In this document: positions 10,346 through 13,944 of the stretch, piece after piece
Position numbering within the stretch: the first letter of the stretch is position 1
Layout of the letters: every line of letters starts with the position of its first letter
From: JAVJPJ01 sp040217295
GTDB taxonomy: Bacteria; Pseudomonadota; Alphaproteobacteria; Rhodobacterales; Rhodobacteraceae
Length of the DNA: 13,944 bases
Direction: 5' to 3'
Assembly: GCA_964460185.1 (NCBI GenBank)
Contig: CAYWTM010000091.1
Coordinates: 1-13,944, forward strand
The notes under the pieces: generated by a model
Database searches by the model: none
What the model was told of the DNA's origin: nothing
The model's input: only the letters and a program-made list of their open reading frames with translations
Position numbers and translations under genes: made by a program

Positions 10346-10915
10346 CTACGCGCGGGCCCATGAATTGCAAAATGTCGAAAAATCAACCAGATGGCTGCGC
10401 AGGAATGCCTCGGTATCGGCGTTGGTGATGCGGCCGGCCTCGACATCCACCTTGGTCTTGGCGCCTGCGACCTGCACCTCGGGCTTGGCCATGATCAGCA
10501 CGTCCTGGCAATGCAGCGTCTGGCGCAATCCTTCATGCACGCGCGCGCCTCCCAAGAGACCGGGCGAAACGCTCCAGATCGTGGTGGGTTTCCGGGCCAT
10601 GGGATTGGGGTTCACCCGCGAAATCCAGTCGATGGCGTTTTTCAGGCCGCCGGGAATGGACCAGTTGTATTCCGGCGTCACGATCAAGATCGCATCCACG
10701 CCCCTGACCGCGGCAACAAACGCGGTGACGCTGTCCGGCATGCCCTCGTCGAGAATGTCCTGGTTGAACAGCGGCAGGGTGCCGGGGTTGGGCAGCGCGA
10801 CAGGCGTCATGCCACCCGGCACCAGATCGGCCGCAGCCCGCCCCACGGCGCGCGACAATGATGCCCGCCGCAGCGACCCCTCAAGAATTCCAAGCTGTAT
10901 GGTGGACCCCGTCAT
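10346..10915 (-). CDS. NAD(P)H-dependent FMN reductase (flavodoxin-like)
   Basis: This cytoplasmic flavoprotein of 189 residues belongs to the NADPH-dependent FMN reductase / chromate-quinone reductase family. The phosphate-binding loop appears as GSLRRASLSRAV (13-24), the signature TPEYNWSIPGGLKNAIDWISR at 80-100 contacts the flavin, and a PLFNQDI segment precedes it, as in the family. It reduces FMN or quinones with NAD(P)H; in a degradation cluster it may supply reduced flavin to a monooxygenase or keep quinonoid products reduced. The frame is open 27 codons further upstream, into the dioxygenase gene, but the ATG at 10915 is chosen because GAGGA (10923-10927) lies 7 bp before it. The dioxygenase stop lies 10 bp upstream, so the two are co-transcribed. 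Confidence 0.9.
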   Translation of the reverse strand: MTGSTIQLGILEGSLRRASLSRAVGRAAADLVPGGMTPVALPNPGTLPLFNQDILDEGMPDSVTAFVAAVRGVDAILIVTPEYNWSIPGGLKNAIDWISRVNPNPMARKPTTIWSVSPGLLGGARVHEGLRQTLHCQDVLIMAKPEVQVAGAKTKVDVEAGRITNADTEAFLRSHLVDFSTFCNSWARA

Positions 10916-10922
10916 GCCAAAT

Positions 10923-10927
10923 TCCTC
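10923..10927 (-). promoter_or_regulatory. Ribosome binding site fixing the FMN reductase start
   Basis: GAGGA on the minus strand overlaps the TGA stop of the dioxygenase gene and lies 7 bp before the ATG at 10915, which rules out the longer reading frame and suggests coupled translation. Confidence 0.65.
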
Positions 10928-11831
10928 ATGCTGCCGGCGCGGCCCACGGGAACCAATGCTCGCGCCAAGGCAGCGGTGCCGGTTCCCCCCAGACATTCAT
11001 GACACGCACGTTCTCGGGGCGTTTGAGCGCCGTGATCACGTTGGGTTCATAGCGGTCATCATCGTTGATGAGGGCCATGCCGCCGGCGCATTCCACCATC
11101 GCGCCACAGGCATCCACGTAATACGCGTAGGTGTTGTCACCCGGGCGGTGCCGACCGGGCCCCCAAACCAGCATCTTGTCGACCGTATCCAGAAGATCCC
11201 CCAGCCGGCAGTAATCGGAGAACTCGGCAACTTCCCACGAATAATGGTGCAGCCCGGTTTCGCCTTTGACGATGCCGAGAATATGGTGAAGCCGGTTCGC
11301 CCCGCGCATCCAGCTGAGCCCGTCGTTCACCATCCGCTCCGACAGGCGCATGCCCATGATCGTTTCGAATTGCGCGCGGGTTTCTGCCGGATCAGGTGAG
11401 ATGATATTGACATGATCCAGACGCAGCGGTGCGATCCCCGTTGTGGGATGACGACTGCCGTAAATTTCGGTGGAAACCGGCGAATGCAGTTCGATCGTGT
11501 GACCTTGTGGGGTGACATAGCTCATGCCCTTGACGCAGCACTCCAGGCTTGGCTCGGTCGAGATCAGCCGGCACCCCGCATCCGCGACCCTGTCGGCAGC
11601 CTCGGCGACGGCGGCCTCGGATACAGCTTCGAACCCCAGCGACCGGATCGAGTTTTCACTGGCTTCATGGAGCACCAGTTCCGCCTTGCGTCCGTTGGAT
11701 GACAGCCAAACGCACCCGGCTTTTTCCTGCGTGACATGCAACCCCAGGATCTGTCGGGATTCGCGAACCAGCGCATCGACGTCCACCACGTTCAGCTGCA
11801 CGTGCCCGACCGCATTGACCAGATAGCTCAT
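10926..11831 (-). CDS. VOC-fold extradiol-type ring-cleavage dioxygenase
   Basis: The 301-residue protein has two consecutive VOC (glyoxalase/bleomycin-resistance) modules, at about 7-120 and 136-255, the architecture of type I extradiol dioxygenases that open catechol-like rings with Fe(II) and O2. The three metal ligands expected in the C-terminal module are present: His140 in RLDHVNI, His195 or His196 in GLHHYSWEV, and Glu247 in GAMVECAGG. Tyr237 or Tyr238, just before the Glu region, is in the place of the conserved active-site Tyr. The ATG at 11831 is chosen because GGAGG (11837-11841) lies 5 bp upstream; the frame is open 21 codons further. It is the first gene of the ten-gene run. The substrate is unknown; a non-oxygenase VOC metalloenzyme is the main alternative. 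Confidence 0.82.
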   Translation of the reverse strand: MSYLVNAVGHVQLNVVDVDALVRESRQILGLHVTQEKAGCVWLSSNGRKAELVLHEASENSIRSLGFEAVSEAAVAEAADRVADAGCRLISTEPSLECCVKGMSYVTPQGHTIELHSPVSTEIYGSRHPTTGIAPLRLDHVNIISPDPAETRAQFETIMGMRLSERMVNDGLSWMRGANRLHHILGIVKGETGLHHYSWEVAEFSDYCRLGDLLDTVDKMLVWGPGRHRPGDNTYAYYVDACGAMVECAGGMALINDDDRYEPNVITALKRPENVRVMNVWGEPAPLPWREHWFPWAAPAA

Positions 11832-11836
11832 CTCCA

Positions 11837-11841
11837 CCTCC
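11837..11841 (-). promoter_or_regulatory. Ribosome binding site fixing the dioxygenase start
   Basis: GGAGG on the minus strand lies 5 bp before the ATG at 11831 and decides against the longer frame starting at 11894. Confidence 0.7.
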
Positions 11842-11896
11842 CCATGGCGCCGTCGTGTTGACCGTGTGCTAACATATGGTTTCGGCAATCTCAATT

Positions 11897-11908
11897 ATTT
11901 TCGAAAAT
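11897..11908. promoter_or_regulatory. Candidate operator 1, palindrome ATTTTCGAAAAT
   Basis: A perfect 12-bp palindrome in the 126-bp gap upstream of the dioxygenase operon, 66 bp before its ATG. It shares TTTTCGAAAATTT with the site at 12819 and TTCGAAAAT with the site at 12900. An AATAAT hexamer (minus strand, 11894-11899) that could act as a -10 box overlaps it, but no good -35 is seen. The likely binder, by inference, is the divergent GntR protein. Confidence 0.55.
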
Positions 11909-11957
11909 TTGTGTTTGTTGGAATAAAATCCGGACGCAACGGGGACCAATGACCGCC

Positions 11958-12803
11958 TCATGTTTCGGCCTCGACCATGTTCGACAATGTGCCGATGCCT
12001 TCGATTTCGACCTCGACCACATCGCCGGGCTTCAGGAACTCGGGAGGTTTTCGTGTCGTTCCGAAACCGGTGCAGGTTCCGGTCACGATCACGTCGCCCG
12101 CCTCAAGCGGCGCGAAGGTCGAGATATAGGAAATCAGGTACGGGATATCGAAGATCATGCGCGACGTATCCGTGCGCTGCTTTTCGTCACCATTGACCCG
12201 CGTCACCATTGCTACGCCGCGTTCCGGGATCGGCAGATCGCCGGCCTCGACCATCCAGGGGCCGAACGCACCCGTTCCGACAAAGTTCTTGCCCGGCGTG
12301 AACTGGTGAGAATGCTTTTGCCAATCGCGCACAGTGCCATCGTTGTAAATGGAATAGCCCGCCACGTGCGCCATGGCCCGGTCAGTCGAAATATGCCGCC
12401 CGCCGGTGCCGATGATCACGGCCAGTTCCCCTTCGAAATCCAGTTTTTCAGAGGATCGGGGCTGGATCAGCGGCGCATCATGGGCGATTTGCGAGGATGC
12501 GAGGCGCAAGAACAGCACCGGGTAGGCAGGCGCCTTGTCGCGGTCAGTGTCGTCTTCCCAATAATTCACGGCCGCGCAGATAATCTTGTCCGGGTTGGGA
12601 ATCACCGGGGCTAGCTGAATCTCGTCAAGGCGCAGATCGGCCTCATCCGGAAGATGCGACAGGTCCCAACCGCGCCCACCGGCAATAAACGACTTGAGAT
12701 CAGGGAATTGACCCTGCGATCTTTGCCCAAGATCAACGACCCCTCCCTCGGCGACCACACCCCAGGATGCCTGTCCATTTCGCGTGAATGACAGCAGCTT
12801 CAT
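11958..12803 (-). CDS. Fumarylacetoacetate hydrolase (FAH) family protein
   Basis: This 281-residue cytoplasmic protein belongs to the FAH family, divalent-metal enzymes that hydrolyse, hydrate, decarboxylate or isomerise oxo-acid products of ring cleavage. The metal ligands are visible: Glu124 and Glu126 in DFEGELAVIIG, and Asp155 in YNDGTVRDWQ. The family ending GDVIVTGTCTGFG (236-248) and FLKPGDVVEVEIEGIGTLSN (256-275) is complete, although TGTC replaces the commoner TGTP. The N-terminal 65 residues form the usual small domain. The frame is open far upstream, into the gntR region, but the ATG at 12803 fits the domain start and lies just after a good promoter; its ribosome site (AAGAG) is weak. 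It is the first minus-strand gene and divergent from gntR. Candidate roles are hydratase, isomerase or acylpyruvate hydrolase; the exact one is open. Confidence 0.9.
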   Translation of the reverse strand: MKLLSFTRNGQASWGVVAEGGVVDLGQRSQGQFPDLKSFIAGGRGWDLSHLPDEADLRLDEIQLAPVIPNPDKIICAAVNYWEDDTDRDKAPAYPVLFLRLASSQIAHDAPLIQPRSSEKLDFEGELAVIIGTGGRHISTDRAMAHVAGYSIYNDGTVRDWQKHSHQFTPGKNFVGTGAFGPWMVEAGDLPIPERGVAMVTRVNGDEKQRTDTSRMIFDIPYLISYISTFAPLEAGDVIVTGTCTGFGTTRKPPEFLKPGDVVEVEIEGIGTLSNMVEAET

Positions 12804-12818
12804 TCGCAACTCTTTTCT

Positions 12819-12828
12819 TTTTCGAAAA
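12819..12828. promoter_or_regulatory. Candidate operator 2, palindrome TTTTCGAAAA
   Basis: A perfect 10-bp palindrome lying 3-12 bp downstream of the -10 box of the FAH gene promoter, so it covers the expected transcription start. This is a classical repressor position. It shares 13 bases (TTTTCGAAAATTT) with operator 1. Confidence 0.6.
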
Positions 12829-12830
12829 TT

Positions 12831-12859
12831 TATATATCCTTGAAAAAACGGCGTGTGAA
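12831..12859 (-). promoter_or_regulatory. Sigma70-like promoter of the FAH family gene
   Basis: On the minus strand TTCACA (12854-12859, five of six matches to TTGACA) is followed after 17 bp by TATATA (12831-12836, four of six matches to TATAAT). Transcription would start near 12824, about 21 bp before the ATG at 12803, inside candidate operator 2. Confidence 0.55.
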
Positions 12860-12899
12860 GATTTTTCTGGCGGAACCGATGGCCCTGCTCAACATGTTG

Positions 12900-12915
12900 G
12901 GATATTCGAAAATCC
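12900..12915. promoter_or_regulatory. Candidate operator 3, imperfect palindrome GGATATTCGAAAATCC
   Basis: A 16-bp palindrome with seven of eight pairs matched. It carries the same TTCGAAAAT core as the other two sites and lies 66 bp before the gntR start, with its centre 84 bp from that of operator 2. It could serve autoregulation of gntR. A gntR promoter could not be placed with confidence. Confidence 0.5.
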
Positions 12916-12970
12916 GGGATGCGTGCTTGAGCGCCATATCCCGACGCAGCCGCACCGACGCATCCATTAC

Positions 12971-12974
12971 GGAG
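12971..12974 (+). promoter_or_regulatory. Ribosome binding site selecting the TTG start of gntR
   Basis: GGAG lies 6 bp before the TTG at 12981, and no in-frame ATG is placed suitably before the DNA-binding domain. Confidence 0.6.
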
Positions 12975-12980
12975 TGACGC

Positions 12981-13679
12981 TTGACACCTGGCCTTTTGAA
13001 TCCCGCTGGCACCGCCGCATCGAAATCCGACGCCACAGGTGGGCGCGATGTTCTTGCGCGCTTGCGCACGGATATCGTCAGCAGTGTCTTCGAGCCGGAA
13101 ACACGGCTGAAATTCGCGGATATGACCAAGCGCTACGATGTCGGCATCGGCACCCTGCGCGAGGCGCTGTCGCAACTGACGTCAGAAGGTTTCGTGACGC
13201 TCGAGGCGGGCAAGGGGTTCCGGGTGGCGCCCGTTTCCGCGGCAGAGCTCGTCGAGATCACGGACCACTTCATCGACCTGGAAAAACGCGCTGTGCGCGA
13301 GGCCATCGCCCATGGCGATGAAGACTGGGAAACAAATATCGTTGCCGTTCATCACCGCCTGAGCCTTGTCGAAGGCCTGCCATGGGAAAAGCGGATGGAG
13401 CGGCACTCGGAATGGGTCGAACGCCACCGCGAGTTTCACGAGGCCATTGTTGCGGCTTGTCCGGGGCGCTGGCTCCTGCGGCTGAGGACAATGATGTTCG
13501 ACCAGCTTGACCGCTATCGGTTCGTGACCAAGAAAGCCCCTGAAGGGCTCGGCCGAAAGAAGTTCGAGGAACATCGCCAGATCATGATGGCGACGTTGGA
13601 ACGCGATGCGGACAAGGCAGCGCGCCTGATCGAAGAGCATATTCGCGACACGTCGGATCGCGCACTGGCGATCCTTTGA
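12981..13679 (+). CDS. GntR family transcriptional regulator, FCD (FadR) subfamily
   Basis: This 232-residue DNA-binding protein has a winged helix at about residues 21-85, with RYDVGIGTLREALSQLTSEGFV as recognition region and GKGFRVAPV as wing, and an all-helical FCD effector domain from about 90 to 225. In FCD proteins a metal or carboxylate ligand is held by conserved His residues; candidates here are His153 (EFHEAI), His198 (EEHRQIM) and His220 (EEHIRDT). FCD regulators commonly respond to organic acids from the pathway they control and act mostly as repressors. The start is a TTG supported by GGAG 6 bp upstream; about 20 unstructured residues precede the domain. It is divergent from the FAH gene across 177 bp holding two palindromes, so it is the likely regulator of the whole catabolic cluster and of itself. 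Confidence 0.92.
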   Translation: MTPGLLNPAGTAASKSDATGGRDVLARLRTDIVSSVFEPETRLKFADMTKRYDVGIGTLREALSQLTSEGFVTLEAGKGFRVAPVSAAELVEITDHFIDLEKRAVREAIAHGDEDWETNIVAVHHRLSLVEGLPWEKRMERHSEWVERHREFHEAIVAACPGRWLLRLRTMMFDQLDRYRFVTKKAPEGLGRKKFEEHRQIMMATLERDADKAARLIEEHIRDTSDRALAIL

Positions 13680-13944
13680 TCCGTGGCGGTGCAAATGGCC
13701 GGAACACCCGGGCAGGCAGTGATTTTTCCGCCAGAACACAGGCTTTTCCACCAATCGCTTTGCCTTTATGATTGTCGTCAGGCCGGGATCACGCGAAGCT
13801 GTCTTCCGAACATGAACCGGCGTTTGCGGATCCCATACGCTGTTGCGATGTTGTCCGCATGTGCATGAGGACACCACCCCAAAGTGTAGAGTGTTGACAG
13901 TCTGCGAATTGGCTGATGTGATGTCTGTGACCACAGGGACAGGG
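13680..13944. other. Non-coding tail after gntR, no convincing gene
   Basis: These 265 bp hold no frame with a recognisable domain and a good ribosome site. A 61-codon plus-strand frame (13683-13868) starts at GTG and lacks family features. No strong terminator hairpin was seen after gntR. The only notable element is a promoter-like sequence near the right edge. Confidence 0.5.
13894..13922 (+). promoter_or_regulatory. Promoter-like sequence reading out of the window
   Basis: A perfect TTGACA (13894-13899) is followed after 17 bp by TGTGAT (13917-13922), which matches TATAAT at four of six positions. It could drive a plus-strand gene beginning beyond the right edge. The evidence is only the two hexamers and their spacing. 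Confidence 0.35.

Noticed and set aside
10342..10354. CGCGC/GCGCG hairpin at the FMN reductase stop
   Set aside because: Five pairs formed by Ala-Arg codons in GC-rich DNA; no terminator features.
9302..10363. Plus-strand open frame of 353 codons opposite the alpha/beta hydrolase
   Set aside because: The composition is rich in His, Arg and Gly without any motif, whereas the opposite strand encodes a complete catalytic triad and fits the operon.
10370..10386. TCGAAAAATC sequence resembling the operator core near 10375
   Set aside because: It lacks the TTCGAAAAT core and symmetry and lies inside the FMN reductase coding sequence.
12804..13175. Upstream extension of the FAH reading frame into gntR
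   Set aside because: The added residues show no FAH features and overlap the DNA-binding domain of gntR; the ATG at 12803 agrees with the domain start and promoter.
13683..13868. 61-codon plus-strand frame after gntR
   Set aside because: GTG start without a ribosome site, no domain or membrane pattern, unsupported by context.

Overview
The window looks like chromosomal DNA of a high-GC alphaproteobacterium, most likely from the Rhodobacterales/Roseobacter group. That placement is inferred from the strong G/C bias at third codon positions and from a catabolic island built around a tripartite tricarboxylate transporter (TTT), not from a species marker. No rRNA, tRNA, mobile element, CRISPR array or phage gene was found, and the region is almost entirely coding.

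Layout: positions 1-3006 (+) hold the 3' four-fifths of a fused HyuA-HyuB (5-oxoprolinase/hydantoinase type) gene, cut by the window edge and followed by a hairpin terminator. It converges on a long run of minus-strand genes. Read in the direction of transcription (right to left) these are: a fumarylacetoacetate hydrolase (FAH) family protein (12803-11958); then, after a 126-bp gap, a VOC-fold extradiol-type dioxygenase, an NAD(P)H-dependent FMN reductase, an alpha/beta hydrolase, an Ldh2-type malate/lactate dehydrogenase, TctB, TctA, TctC, a YciI-like protein, an aldehyde dehydrogenase and a NIPSNAP protein (ending at 3054). Most junctions are short or overlapping: an ATGA overlap, then 2, 10, 18, 39, 42 and 42 bp. 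Two are slightly longer, 61 bp before tctC and 69 bp after it. The ten genes from the dioxygenase onward therefore look like one operon. A divergent GntR/FCD regulator (12981-13679, +) heads the cluster. The last 265 bp hold no convincing gene.

How the genes may work together (inference): a periplasmic TctC receptor and the TctAB membrane complex import a carboxylated compound. The dioxygenase, FAH-family protein and alpha/beta hydrolase could open and hydrolyse a ring. The Ldh2 and aldehyde dehydrogenases could oxidise the resulting hydroxy-acid and aldehyde. The flavin reductase may serve an oxygenase encoded elsewhere. The substrate cannot be read from the sequence, and I do not recognise the gene set as a described pathway.

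The most distinctive regulatory signal is a short palindrome containing TTCGAAAAT. I found it three times, only in the two intergenic regions that precede the catabolic transcription units and gntR. One copy sits exactly where transcription from a good sigma70-like promoter should start, so it is a candidate operator for the divergent GntR protein. A second striking element is a perfect 16-bp hairpin between tctC and the yciI-like gene.
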